From Kitasatospora papulosa (GTDB lineage Bacteria; Actinomycetota; Actinomycetes; Streptomycetales; Streptomycetaceae), in contig NZ_JNYQ01000015.1 of the NCBI RefSeq assembly GCF_000717245.1, forward strand, positions 1-64,000: 64,000 bases of DNA, written 5' to 3'. Positions 8,467-17,154 of this stretch are shown in pieces. The stretch's first letter is position 1. Each line of letters opens with the position of its first letter. The translations under genes and the position numbers were made by a program. The notes beneath the pieces were generated by a model. That model was not told where the DNA came from and did no database searches. It saw only the letters and a program-made list of their open reading frames with translations.

Positions 8467-9804
8467 ATGTCGCTCGTCGTAGTCGGGATCAGCGTGGTGG
8501 TGCTGCTGCTCCTGATGACCCGTATGAAGCTCAACGGCTTCGCCGCACTGCTGCTCGTGGCCGTCGGCGTGGCTCTGGTCCAGGGGATACCGGCCGTCGA
8601 GATACCGGACGTCCTCTCGGCCGGAATCGGGGACCAGATCGGCGACACCATGCTCACCATCGGCCTCGGTGCGATGGTCGGGCGGATCATGGGTGACTCC
8701 GGCGCGGCCCAGCGGATCGCCGGCAGACTGCTCGACGCCTTCGGACCGCGCGGGGTGCAGCTGGCCATGGTGGTCACGTCCATGCTCATCGGCGTGACCA
8801 TGTTCTACGAGGTCGCCTTCATCATCATCGTGCCGATCGCGTTCACGCTCGTCAGGGTCACCGGGGTGAACCTGCTGTGGGTGGGCCTGCCGATGTCGAT
8901 CTCGCTGTCCACGATGCACAGCTTCCTTCCGCCGCACCCCGGTCCCACCGCCGTCGCCGCGACGTTCCACGCCTCCGTCGGCCACACCCTCTTCTACGGC
9001 CTCTTCATCGCCGTGCCCGCGGGTGCGCTCGTCGCGCTGCTGTGGCCGCGGCTGCCGTTCGTGAGGGCGATGAACCCCTCCATCCCCCAAGGCCTCGTCA
9101 GTGACCGGGAGTTCACCGACGAGGAGATGCCGGGCATGGGGTGGTCGCTGTTCGTGGCGCTCTTCCCGGTGGCGCTGATCGCCGGCGCGGCCGTGGTCGA
9201 CATGGCCGCGTCCGGTGAAAGCCCGTTCCTGCACGGGATCGCCTTCGTCGGCTCCGCGCCGATCGCGCTCCTGCTGGCCCTCCTCCTGGCGGCCTGGGCG
9301 TTCGGACCACGGATCGGCCGCAGCCTGGCCGACGTCAGCGCCTCCTGCGCCTCGGCAGCCCGGGCGATGGCGATGATCCTGCTGGTCATCGGTGCGGGCG
9401 GAGCCTTCAAGAACGTCCTCGTCGAGGGCGGGATCTCCGACTACATCAAGGACGTCACGGAGCACTGGCCGGTCTCGCCGATCATCCTGGCCTGGCTCAT
9501 CGCCGCCATCCTGCGCATCGCGCTCGGCTCCGCGACGGTGGCCGTGGTCACCGCCTCCGGCGTGGTGCTGCCGCTCCTCGCCGGGAGCGGCGCCCACCCC
9601 GAGATGATGGTCCTCGCCGTGTCGTGCGGATCGATCGCCTTCTCCCACGTCAACGACCCGGGATTCTGGCTGTTCAAGGAGTACTTCAACCTCTCGGTCA
9701 TCCAGGCGATCAAGGTCCGCACCGGTTACACGACCGTGCTCGCGGTCCTCGGCCTCGGAGGCGTCCTGGCGGCCGAGTGGACCCTCGACGTCACCGGCCT
9801 CTGA
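8467..9804 (+). CDS. GntP-family sugar-acid:proton symporter
   Basis: A 445-residue inner-membrane permease of the gluconate:H+ symporter family with about 12 to 14 hydrophobic segments. Family hallmarks include the motif around GDTMLTIGLGAMVGRIMGDSG (residues about 59-79), the conserved MHSFLPPHPGPTAVA, IALGSATVAVVTASG, and the late FSHVNDPGFWLFKEYF. Length is typical. It is the first gene of a two-gene unit with glucarate dehydratase (58-bp gap), so glucarate or galactarate is the likely cargo rather than gluconate. It is divergent from the IclR gene, and the intervening site fits direct control. Start ATG 8467 follows GGGGAA. Confidence 0.92.
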   Translation: MSLVVVGISVVVLLLLMTRMKLNGFAALLLVAVGVALVQGIPAVEIPDVLSAGIGDQIGDTMLTIGLGAMVGRIMGDSGAAQRIAGRLLDAFGPRGVQLAMVVTSMLIGVTMFYEVAFIIIVPIAFTLVRVTGVNLLWVGLPMSISLSTMHSFLPPHPGPTAVAATFHASVGHTLFYGLFIAVPAGALVALLWPRLPFVRAMNPSIPQGLVSDREFTDEEMPGMGWSLFVALFPVALIAGAAVVDMAASGESPFLHGIAFVGSAPIALLLALLLAAWAFGPRIGRSLADVSASCASAARAMAMILLVIGAGGAFKNVLVEGGISDYIKDVTEHWPVSPIILAWLIAAILRIALGSATVAVVTASGVVLPLLAGSGAHPEMMVLAVSCGSIAFSHVNDPGFWLFKEYFNLSVIQAIKVRTGYTTVLAVLGLGGVLAAEWTLDVTGL

Positions 9805-9862
9805 AGGCACCGCATCCCGGCTCCCGGCCCGCTCCCTCTCGCACCCAAGGAACCCGACCAGC

Positions 9863-11191
9863 ATGAACCAGCCGACCGTCACCCACTTCTCCGTCTATCC
9901 CGTCGCCGGCCGCGACTGCATGGAGCTGAACCTCTCCGGCGCCCACGGCCCGTTCTTCACCCGCAACATCGTCGTCCTGAAGGACTCCGAGGGCCGGACC
10001 GGGCTCGGGGAGGTGCCCGGAGGCGAGAAGATCACCCGGACCCTCCGGGACTCCGAGTCCCTGGTCCTCGGCGCGAAGGTGGGCGACCACAAGCGCGTCC
10101 TGCGCGAGATCGGAAGCAGGTTCGCGGACCGTGACTCGGGCGGGCGGGGTGCCCAGACCTTCGATCTGCGGACCACCGTGCACGCCGTCACCGCGGTCGA
10201 GTCGGCCCTGCTCGACCTGCTGGGCCAGCACCTCGACGTGCCGGTCGCGGCCCTGCTGGGCGACGGCATGCAACGGGACTCCGTACGGGTGCTGGGCTAC
10301 CTCTTCTACGTCGGCGACCCCGACCGCACGGAGCTGGACTACGTCCGCGAACCCCGGTCCGACGTCGACTGGTACCGCATCCGCCACGAGGAGGCCCTCA
10401 CTCCCGGGGCGATCGTCCGCCAGGCCGAGGCCGCCTACGACCTCTACGGCTTCCGGGACTTCAAGCTGAAGGGCGGAGTCCTCGCGGGCACCGAGGAGGT
10501 CGAGGCCGTCACCGCGCTCAAGGACCGCTTCCCCGGGGCCCGGATCACCCTGGACCCGAACGGCGCCTGGTCGCTCCGCGAGGCGGTCGAGCTCTGCTCC
10601 CCGCTGCTGGGCACCCTCGCCTACGCCGAGGACCCCTGCGGGGCGGAGGACGGCTACTCGGGGCGTGAGGTCCTGGCCGAGTTCCGCCGTGCGACCGGCC
10701 TCCCGACCGCGACCAACATGATCGCCACCGACTGGCGGCAGCTGACCCACGCCCTGGCTTTGCAGTCCGTGTCCATCCCGCTCGCCGACCCGCACTTCTG
10801 GACCATGCAGGGGTCGGTGCGCGTGGCACAGCTGTGCAACGCGATGGGCCTGACCTGGGGCTGCCACTCCAACAACCACTTCGACATCTCCCTCGCCATG
10901 ATCACGCACTGCGGTGCCGCCGCCCCCGGGGAGTACAACGCCCTGGACACGCACTGGATCTGGCAGGAGGGCCTGGAGCGGCTCACCGTCGCCCCGCCCC
11001 GCATCTCGGACGGTGAGATCGCCGTCCCCGACGCACCCGGCCTGGGTGTCGAACTCGACATGGACCGCCTCCACGCCGCCCACGAGCTCTACCTCGAGAA
11101 GGCCCTGGGGGCGCGGAACGACGCCGACGCCATGCAGTACCTCGTGCCCGGCTGGACGTTCGACGCCAAGCGGCCCTGCCTGGTGCGGTAG
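9863..11191 (+). CDS. gudD: Glucarate dehydratase (enolase superfamily)
   Basis: Dehydrates D-glucarate (and usually L-idarate) to 5-keto-4-deoxyglucarate in the cytoplasm. The 442-residue length is normal. The mandelate-racemase-type active site is visible: KxK base in DFKLKGG, metal ligands in TLDPNGAW, AYAEDPCG and the following TNMIATDW, and the catalytic His in GCHSNNHFD. It is co-directional with the GntP permease, giving uptake plus the first catabolic step. The next enzymes (5-keto-4-deoxyglucarate dehydratase and ketoglutarate-semialdehyde dehydrogenase) are not in the window and must be elsewhere. Pectin-derived galacturonate enters such pathways only after oxidation to galactarate, so the link to the nearby lyase is plausible but not shown. 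Confidence 0.93.
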   Translation: MNQPTVTHFSVYPVAGRDCMELNLSGAHGPFFTRNIVVLKDSEGRTGLGEVPGGEKITRTLRDSESLVLGAKVGDHKRVLREIGSRFADRDSGGRGAQTFDLRTTVHAVTAVESALLDLLGQHLDVPVAALLGDGMQRDSVRVLGYLFYVGDPDRTELDYVREPRSDVDWYRIRHEEALTPGAIVRQAEAAYDLYGFRDFKLKGGVLAGTEEVEAVTALKDRFPGARITLDPNGAWSLREAVELCSPLLGTLAYAEDPCGAEDGYSGREVLAEFRRATGLPTATNMIATDWRQLTHALALQSVSIPLADPHFWTMQGSVRVAQLCNAMGLTWGCHSNNHFDISLAMITHCGAAAPGEYNALDTHWIWQEGLERLTVAPPRISDGEIAVPDAPGLGVELDMDRLHAAHELYLEKALGARNDADAMQYLVPGWTFDAKRPCLVR

Positions 11192-11197
11192 AACCCG

Positions 11198-12073
11198 TCA
11201 GGACGCCTGGCCCGCCGCCGCCATGAGACCGGCCGTCCAGACCCGCACGGCCTCGGTGAGTCCGGGGGTGACGTAGGCCAGGAGCGTCCCGTCGACGGCG
11301 CCGCCGGGCCCGATCACCAGACCGGTGCGTCCGTCCAGCGCGGGGTCGGTGGCGGCGGCCAGCGGACCCGTCGCGGCCGCCGCCACCGGCGCCGAGACGC
11401 CCTTCCTGATCTCCTCCCAGTGGGGCCGCAGGGCGGGGGACAGGATGTCGACGGTCATCCGCGCGGCGTTGTCCGTCGCGGCGGCCCCGGGGTCGACGGC
11501 GAAGACCGAGACGCCCCGGGGGCGGAGCCGCTCGGCGAGCTCCACCGTGTGCGCGAGATGGGCCAGCTTGGCCCGTCCCGTGGCGGCGAGACCGTAGTGG
11601 GGGCCCGGCGGTTCGGCTTCCTCGAACACGGCCTGAGCGGCGGCGACGGCGCTCGACGTGACGTTCACGATGAGGCTCGGTGCCGCCGCGGCGAGCGCGT
11701 CGGTCAGCGTCCCGGTGAGGACGTAGGGCGAGAGGTGGTTGAGGACGATGCTCAGCTCGACGCCCTCCGGGCTCTCCCGGCGCTCGGTCCACATGCCGCC
11801 CACGTTGTTCACCAGCAGATCGAGGCCGCCCTCGCCGGCGAGGCGTTCCCCCAGCAGCCGGGTCGCGGCCAGGGACGACAGGTCCGCGCCGACGAACCGC
11901 CCCGCGCCGCGCCCCGCGGCCTCGTCGACGCGGGCCACCGCCGCCTTGCCACGCTCGGGGTCGCGGCCGACGAGGGTGAGGTCCCAGCCCCGGCGCGCCA
12001 GTCCGAGGGCCGTCTCCAGCCCGATGCCGCCGGTCCCGGCCGTCACCACTGCCTTGGGGGCGTACTTGGTCAT
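11198..12073 (-). CDS. Short-chain dehydrogenase-like protein lacking the catalytic Tyr
   Basis: A 291-residue Rossmann-fold protein of the retinol-dehydrogenase-like SDR group. Start ATG 12073 has AGGAG 6 nt upstream. The cofactor loop TAGTGGIG, the NADP-preferring LVGRDPER, and NNVGGMW are all present, as is the Ser-containing NVTSSA. Where the family has YxxxK, the sequence reads TGRAK, so the Tyr is Thr while the Lys is kept. An upstream Tyr in HYGLAATG is nine residues from the Lys and is out of register. The protein may therefore be a poor reductase or act by another route. It lies divergent to a LysR gene, the usual arrangement for a regulated target. Confidence 0.85.
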   Translation of the reverse strand: MTKYAPKAVVTAGTGGIGLETALGLARRGWDLTLVGRDPERGKAAVARVDEAAGRGAGRFVGADLSSLAATRLLGERLAGEGGLDLLVNNVGGMWTERRESPEGVELSIVLNHLSPYVLTGTLTDALAAAAPSLIVNVTSSAVAAAQAVFEEAEPPGPHYGLAATGRAKLAHLAHTVELAERLRPRGVSVFAVDPGAAATDNAARMTVDILSPALRPHWEEIRKGVSAPVAAAATGPLAAATDPALDGRTGLVIGPGGAVDGTLLAYVTPGLTEAVRVWTAGLMAAAGQAS

Positions 12074-12167
12074 GCCGTGCTCCTGCTCGATGCCTCGGCC
12101 GGGGCGGGTGCCCTTCGTCCGTACCTCCAGCAGACCGCCCCGGCGACGATCATGGAAGTTCCGTTCC

Positions 12168-12194
12168 GGCATGGCCCGATGCCGCGCGGGCATG
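12168..12194. promoter_or_regulatory. Possible LysR binding site between SDR and lysR
   Basis: GGCAT (12168-12172) and ATGCC (12179-12183) make a short dyad, and GGCATG recurs at 12189-12194, 21 bp downstream, on the same helix face. LysR-type regulators commonly bind such spaced dyads in divergent intergenic regions. Assignment rests on position and symmetry only. Confidence 0.35.
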
Positions 12195-12217
12195 CGTCCG
12201 GGTGGGAGGATGCGTGC

Positions 12218-13153
12218 ATGGGTGACGTGGAGATCCGGCAGGTCCACTACTTCATCGCCGTGGCGGAGGAGGGCAACTTCACCCGCGCCGCACAACGCCT
12301 GTCCATGACGCAGCCGGCGCTCTCGCGCGCGATCCTCGCCCTGGAGAAGGCCGTCGGCGCCACCCTGCTGCTGCGTACGCCGAAAGGCGCCACACTGACC
12401 GCCGCCGGCCACGCGATGCTCGAGGAGGGCCGGTCGCTCCTGGCCCAGGCGGGGAACGTGACCTCACGGGTGCGCAGGGCGGCCGAGCGGAACGCCTCGG
12501 TGACACTGACCGGACCCGGATGCGACGCGGCCCTGCTCGACAGGATGGTCCGCTCGTACAACGAGGCCGACCCGGCGCACCCGGCCCGGACCGCCGTCGG
12601 CACGATCGACGACCAGCTCGGCCGGCTGCGTTCGGGGCAGGCCGACATCGCGCTCGTCCGCGCCCCCGTGGGCGGGAACGGACTGAGCAGCGTGGTGCTG
12701 CGCCGCGAACGGATCAGTGTGCTGGTGGGCGCCCGGCACCGGCTGGCGGGGGCAAAGACCCTGCGCGTCGCCGATCTGGCCGGTGAACCCCTGCTCGGCT
12801 GGCAGGGCCCAGGGGCTCAGCTCAACGACCCCAACCTCTGGCCGGACGGGCTGCCGGGTACGCCCGGACCCCAGGTGAGCGACGGTCTGCAGATGCTGGC
12901 GGTGGTCCGCCTGGGCCAGGCGGTCGCCCTTGCCGCGCCGCCGTCGGGAGGCGGCGGCGCACCCGAGGGAACCGTCAGCATCCGCCTGGCGGACGGGCCG
13001 GCCGTTCCCCTGCGGCTGGTCTGGCCGAAGGAGCGGACCACGCCGGGCATCCGGAGCTTCGTCCGGCACACCGTCACCGCGTTCCGGCAGCCGGGACGCA
13101 CCGGGGCGCCCGGCGGAACCGCGGAGACCCCCTCCGCCGCCCGGGCCGGCTGA
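12218..13153 (+). CDS. LysR-family transcriptional regulator
   Basis: A 311-residue regulator. Start ATG 12218 (MGDVEIRQVHYF) is set by GGGAGG 8 nt upstream and by the family N-terminus. The HTH is complete: FIAVAEEGNFTRAAQRL, then MTQPALSRAI and LEKAVGATLLLR (residues about 10-55). The C-terminal periplasmic-binding-like effector domain follows (QADIALVRAPVGG, ISVLVGARHRLAG, and a late QMLAVVRLGQAVALAA). It is divergent from the SDR gene, which it probably controls, with its own likely autoregulation through the shared gap. A Gly/Ala/Pro-rich C-terminal tail of about 25 residues is longer than usual. The inducer is unknown. Confidence 0.92.
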   Translation: MGDVEIRQVHYFIAVAEEGNFTRAAQRLSMTQPALSRAILALEKAVGATLLLRTPKGATLTAAGHAMLEEGRSLLAQAGNVTSRVRRAAERNASVTLTGPGCDAALLDRMVRSYNEADPAHPARTAVGTIDDQLGRLRSGQADIALVRAPVGGNGLSSVVLRRERISVLVGARHRLAGAKTLRVADLAGEPLLGWQGPGAQLNDPNLWPDGLPGTPGPQVSDGLQMLAVVRLGQAVALAAPPSGGGGAPEGTVSIRLADGPAVPLRLVWPKERTTPGIRSFVRHTVTAFRQPGRTGAPGGTAETPSAARAG

Positions 13154-13205
13154 CCCGCGGGAGCGTGGTCGGCCTCCGCCGCCGAGGTCCGGAACGGGGC
13201 AGCCC

Positions 13206-14135
13206 TCAGTGCCCGTGCTCCTGCGGAGGCGCCGTCGTGCCGGGGGCCTGTGCCGCCGCTGCCGACGGAACGGTGAAGGCCGCCGTCCGGACGGTGCCGT
13301 CGTGCTTGAAGTCCAGGAACAGCCGGTGGTCGGCGGAACCGGGCGCCGTCGCGGTGAAGGAGACACCGGGCCCGGGCTCCGTGGAGCCGTCCGGGTGGAC
13401 GTGGAGGTAGGCGAGGTCTCCGGCGCGCAGCGCGACGAGGTGTCCGTAGGCGCCCAGATAAGGCTGCAGATCGGTCACCGGACGGCCGTCCTTCCGCACG
13501 GTGAACGTGAGACGTTCCGGCACGTCGGGACGCAGATCGCCGTTCAGGGACACCGTGTACCCGTCGACGACGGCCGTCCGGGAGGGCTTCGGGAGCTCCG
13601 CCGCCTTGTACGGCCCGGACACGGCCAGATCCGCTCCCAGGGTCAGATCCCCGGTGTTCGAGTCCGCGGGTGTGAAGTCGGCGAAGACCCGGTAGTCGCC
13701 CGCCGCCGGCAACTCGACCGGTGTGCTCCACGTCCCGTCGGCCGCCCGGGCCGGGTGCAGATGGCGATAGGTGACCAGATCGCGTGAGGCGAGGATCAGA
13801 TGGAGTTCCTTGCCGTGTTCCCGGCGGAACTCCTTGACCGGCTCACCGGCCTCGTCCCGGACGGCGAACCGCAGTTCGCCCCGCTGCCCCGCCTCCAGTC
13901 GCGGGGTGCTCAGGTCGAGCGTGTACCCGCCCTCGGTGACCTGAAGGCCCCCTGCCGGGCCGGCCGCGCGGCTCTCCCGGGCGTGTGGTGCCGCCGTGCT
14001 CCGCGTGTGTTCGGCACGCTCCGGGGAGCTGGTGGTCCCGGCACCGGTGCCCACGGCGGAACCGATGCCGTACGCGGCGCCGAAGGACGCCGTGAGTGCG
14101 GTGACGAAGGCGGTGATCTTCGCGGCGGGGTTCAT
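13206..14135 (-). CDS. Exported His-rich protein of the copper locus
   Basis: A 309-residue protein with an N-terminal hydrophobic segment (ITAFVTALTASFGAAYGIG), a signal anchor or signal peptide, and two Ig-like beta domains outside the membrane. Start ATG 14135 follows AGGAGCAGTC. His clusters are present: YRHLHPAR, GAYGHLVALR, YLHVHPDG, and a C-terminal EHGH, as expected of an extracytoplasmic metal binder. It is divergent from copA, and three CsoR-type boxes lie between, so copper-inducible co-expression is likely. I recognise it as a conserved actinobacterial neighbour of CopA but know no assigned reaction. A role in binding or passing on exported copper is inferred. Confidence 0.8.
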   Translation of the reverse strand: MNPAAKITAFVTALTASFGAAYGIGSAVGTGAGTTSSPERAEHTRSTAAPHARESRAAGPAGGLQVTEGGYTLDLSTPRLEAGQRGELRFAVRDEAGEPVKEFRREHGKELHLILASRDLVTYRHLHPARAADGTWSTPVELPAAGDYRVFADFTPADSNTGDLTLGADLAVSGPYKAAELPKPSRTAVVDGYTVSLNGDLRPDVPERLTFTVRKDGRPVTDLQPYLGAYGHLVALRAGDLAYLHVHPDGSTEPGPGVSFTATAPGSADHRLFLDFKHDGTVRTAAFTVPSAAAAQAPGTTAPPQEHGH

Positions 14136-14197
14136 GACTGCTCCTGCTCCTGTGCTCCTCGAGGAGGGCCCGGGAAGGGACCGATTCCCTGAAACAT

Positions 14198-14297
14198 ATA
14201 CCCTCAGGGGGTATGTGCGACAGGAGTGGCCGGACCTTGCCAAGTATACGGGTGGGGGGTATAGCTTGGGGAGGAAGAGGATACCCATGAGGGGTAT
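14198..14297. promoter_or_regulatory. Three CsoR-type copper boxes and divergent promoter
   Basis: Three 17-bp elements of the form ATAC(C/G)(C/G)-N5-GGGTAT occur at 14198-14214, 14246-14262 and 14281-14297. This matches the ATACCC/GGGTAT pattern of the copper-sensing repressor CsoR. The middle box overlaps the spacer and -10 of a likely copA promoter (TTGCCA 14237-14242, TATAGC 14260-14265). The first suits control of the minus-strand gene. No csoR gene lies in the window. Confidence 0.8.
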
Positions 14298-14326
14298 GCT
14301 GGTCCCGTTCGTACGAGGAGCAGGAA

Positions 14327-16600
14327 ATGACTCCCACCACGCCCGGCGCCGCCCGGGTCGAGCTCGCCATCGGCGGCATGACCTGCGCTTCGTGCGCGGC
14401 CCGGATCGAGAAGAAGCTCAACCGTATGGAGGGGGTCGAGGCCACCGTCAACTACGCCACGGAGAAGGCCCGGGTCGCGTACGCCGAGGACGTCTCGGTC
14501 GACGACCTGATCGCCACGGTCGAGGCCACCGGCTACTCGGCCCGGCGGCCCGCCCCGCCGCGACCCGGACCCGGGGACACCGACGGCCGGGGAGACGGTC
14601 CGGCCGAGGACGAGCCCGTCGACACCGAGCTGAGATCCCTGCGCCAGAGGCTCGTCACCGCCACCGTGCTCGCCGTGCCGGTCATCGCGATGGCGATGGT
14701 CCCGGCTCTCCAGTTCACGTACTGGCAGTGGCTGTCCCTCACGCTGGCCGCGCCGGTCGTCACGTACGCCGCCTGGCCCTTCCACCGGGCCGCCTGGACC
14801 AACGCCCGGCACGGCGCCGCCACCATGGACACCCTGATCTCGGTCGGTACCTCGGCCGCGTTCCTGTGGTCGTTGTGGGCGCTCTTCCTCGGGACCGCCG
14901 GCACGCCGGGCATGACGCACCCCTTCGCGTTCACCATCGGCCGGAGCGACGGAGCGGGGAACATCTATCTGGAGGCGGCCGCCGGCGTCACCGCCTTCAT
15001 CCTGGCGGGCCGCTACTTCGAGGCCCGCTCGAAGCGCAAGGCCGGCGCCGCGCTCAGGGCGCTCATGGAACTGGGAGCCAAGGAGGTCACCGTGCTGCGC
15101 GACGGCCGTGAGATCACCCTGCCCACGGCCGGGCTGGAGGTCGGGGACCGTTTCCTGGTGCGCCCCGGGGAGAAGATCGCCACGGACGGCACGGTGGTGG
15201 AGGGCTCGTCCGCCGTCGACGTCTCCATGCTCACCGGCGAGTCGGTGCCCGTCGAGGTCGCCGCCGGTGACTCCGTCACGGGAGCGACGCTCAACGCGGG
15301 CGGCCGGCTCGTGGTCGAGGCCACCAGGGTCGGTGCCGACACCCAGCTCGCCCGGATGGCCGCGCTGGTGGAGGAGGCCCAGAGCGGCAAGGCCTCCGCC
15401 CAGCGGCTCGCCGACAGGATCTCCGCGGTCTTCGTACCCGTCGTCATGGTGCTGGCGCTCGCGACGCTCGGCTACTGGCTCGGTTCGGGCGCCGGACTCA
15501 CCGCCGCGTTCACCGCGGCCGTCGCCGTGCTGATCATCGCCTGCCCCTGCGCGCTCGGCCTGGCCACACCCACCGCTCTCCTGGTCGGCACCGGCCGCGG
15601 TGCCCAGCTCGGCATCCTGATCAAGGGACCGGAGGTCCTGGAGAACACCCGCAAGGCCGACACGATCCTCCTCGACAAGACGGGCACCGTCACCACCGGC
15701 CGTATGACGCTGATGGAGGTCCACACCGCCGGATCCACGGACGAGACCGAAGTGCTCCGTCTCGCGGGTGCGTTGGAGCACTCCTCCGAACATCCGATCG
15801 CCCGCGCGGTCGCCGAGGGCGCCGCCGCGACGGTGGGCACACTGCCCGTGCCCGAGGACTTCGCCAACGTTCCTGGCCTCGGTGTGCAGGGCGTGGTCGA
15901 CGGCCGCGCCGTGCTCGTCGGACGCGAGAAACTGCTGGGCGCATGGGCCGTCGAACTTCCCGAAGGGCTCAGGGCCGCCAAGGAGGAGGCCGAAAGGAAC
16001 GGGAGGACCGTGATCGCCGTGGCCTGGGACGGTGAGGCCCGGGCGGTCCTGGAGGTCGCCGACGCGGTCAAGGACACCAGTGCCGAAGCGGTCCGCCGGC
16101 TGCGCGCGCTCGGTCTGACACCCGTCCTGCTGACCGGCGACAACAAGGCGGTCGCCGAATCCGTCGCGGCTCAGGTCGGCATCGACGAGGTCGTCGCCGA
16201 GGTCCTTCCCCAGGACAAGGCCGACGTCGTCAGAGGGCTCCAGGCCCAAGGGCGCAGCGTCGCCATGGTCGGCGACGGGGTCAACGACGCCGCCGCGCTC
16301 GCCCAGGCGGACCTGGGCCTGGCCATGGGGACCGGTACGGACGCCGCCATCGAGGCGGGTGACCTGACACTCGTACGCGGGGACCTGCGGGTGGCCGCCG
16401 ACGCGATCCGGCTCTCCCGCAGGACGCTGGGCACGATCCGCTCGAATCTGTTCTGGGCCTTCGCCTACAACGTGGCGGCCCTTCCGCTCGCCGCGGCCGG
16501 TCTGCTCAACCCGATGATCGCGGGCGCGGCCATGGCCTTCTCGTCGGTCTTCGTCGTCGGCAACAGTCTCCGGCTGCGCGGCTTCCGGGCCGCCGGCTGA
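14327..16600 (+). CDS. copA: Copper-exporting P1B-type ATPase
   Basis: A 757-residue membrane ATPase that pumps Cu(I) out of the cytoplasm. In order: an N-terminal heavy-metal domain with GMTCASCA (Cys20, Cys23), transmembrane helices, the actuator TGES (in MLTGESVPV), the intramembrane metal site CPC (Cys406-Pro-Cys408 in IIACPCALGLATP), phosphorylation Asp450 in DKTGTVT, the nucleotide-domain HP in SSEHPIARA, and the hinge GDGVNDAAAL. All P1B-1 marks are there, including the late MAFSSVFVVGNSLRL with Met and Ser of the TM8 copper site. Start ATG 14327 follows GAGCAGGAA. Divergent from the His-rich exported gene under CsoR-type boxes. Confidence 0.96.
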   Translation: MTPTTPGAARVELAIGGMTCASCAARIEKKLNRMEGVEATVNYATEKARVAYAEDVSVDDLIATVEATGYSARRPAPPRPGPGDTDGRGDGPAEDEPVDTELRSLRQRLVTATVLAVPVIAMAMVPALQFTYWQWLSLTLAAPVVTYAAWPFHRAAWTNARHGAATMDTLISVGTSAAFLWSLWALFLGTAGTPGMTHPFAFTIGRSDGAGNIYLEAAAGVTAFILAGRYFEARSKRKAGAALRALMELGAKEVTVLRDGREITLPTAGLEVGDRFLVRPGEKIATDGTVVEGSSAVDVSMLTGESVPVEVAAGDSVTGATLNAGGRLVVEATRVGADTQLARMAALVEEAQSGKASAQRLADRISAVFVPVVMVLALATLGYWLGSGAGLTAAFTAAVAVLIIACPCALGLATPTALLVGTGRGAQLGILIKGPEVLENTRKADTILLDKTGTVTTGRMTLMEVHTAGSTDETEVLRLAGALEHSSEHPIARAVAEGAAATVGTLPVPEDFANVPGLGVQGVVDGRAVLVGREKLLGAWAVELPEGLRAAKEEAERNGRTVIAVAWDGEARAVLEVADAVKDTSAEAVRRLRALGLTPVLLTGDNKAVAESVAAQVGIDEVVAEVLPQDKADVVRGLQAQGRSVAMVGDGVNDAAALAQADLGLAMGTGTDAAIEAGDLTLVRGDLRVAADAIRLSRRTLGTIRSNLFWAFAYNVAALPLAAAGLLNPMIAGAAMAFSSVFVVGNSLRLRGFRAAG

Positions 16601-16695
16601 GGCGTTCCCCTGCCCCCGCACCGGCGTCCGGGAGCCGCGCGTTCCGGGCGTTGCGGTTTGCGTCCCGGGGGGCCGGGGCGGCAGGGTTCGGTGGT

Positions 16696-17148
16696 GTGGC
16701 CACTCTGCTGATCGTGCATCACACCCCGTCCCCCAACTGCCAGGCGCTGTTCGAGGCGGTGGTCGCCGGCGCGACGACGGAGGACATCGAGGGCGTACGG
16801 GTCGTGCGGCGGGCCGCGCTCTCCGCCACCGCGTCCGACGTGCTCGCCGCCGACGGCTATCTGCTCGGCACCCCCGCGAACCTCGGTTATATGTCCGGCG
16901 CGCTGAAGCACTTCTTCGACCAGGTCTACTACCCGTGCCTGGACACCACGAAGGGCCGGCCCTTCGGCTACTGGGTGCACGGCGGAAACGACGTCACCGG
17001 GGCCGTGCGCGGCATCGAGACCATCACGACGGGCCTCGGATGGCGTCGCACGGCCGACGCGGTGACCGTCACGGGCGAGCCGGGCAAGACCGACACCGAG
17101 GCGTGCTGGGAGCTGGGGGCGACGGTCGCCGCAGGGCTGATGGACTGA
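16696..17148 (+). CDS. Flavodoxin-like NAD(P)H-dependent oxidoreductase
   Basis: A 150-residue flavodoxin-fold protein. GTG 16696 (reading MATLLIVHHTPSP) is chosen since the first beta strand starts immediately; an earlier start at 16651 would add an implausible Gly/Arg-rich leader. The FMN phosphate loop is HHTPSPNCQ, the second flavin loop is YLLGTPANLGYMSGALKHFFDQ, and a conserved YWVHGGND follows. This matches the small NADPH-dependent FMN reductase/flavodoxin group common in Streptomyces. It lies 96 bp after copA on the same strand, so it may be read through from the copper promoter, but a copper role is not indicated by the protein. Confidence 0.85.
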   Translation: MATLLIVHHTPSPNCQALFEAVVAGATTEDIEGVRVVRRAALSATASDVLAADGYLLGTPANLGYMSGALKHFFDQVYYPCLDTTKGRPFGYWVHGGNDVTGAVRGIETITTGLGWRRTADAVTVTGEPGKTDTEACWELGATVAAGLMD

Positions 17149-17154
17149 CGGGTG

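Noticed and set aside
14204..16621. Minus-strand frame of 805 codons opposite copA
   Set aside because: Shadow of the copper ATPase; no motif or ribosome site.
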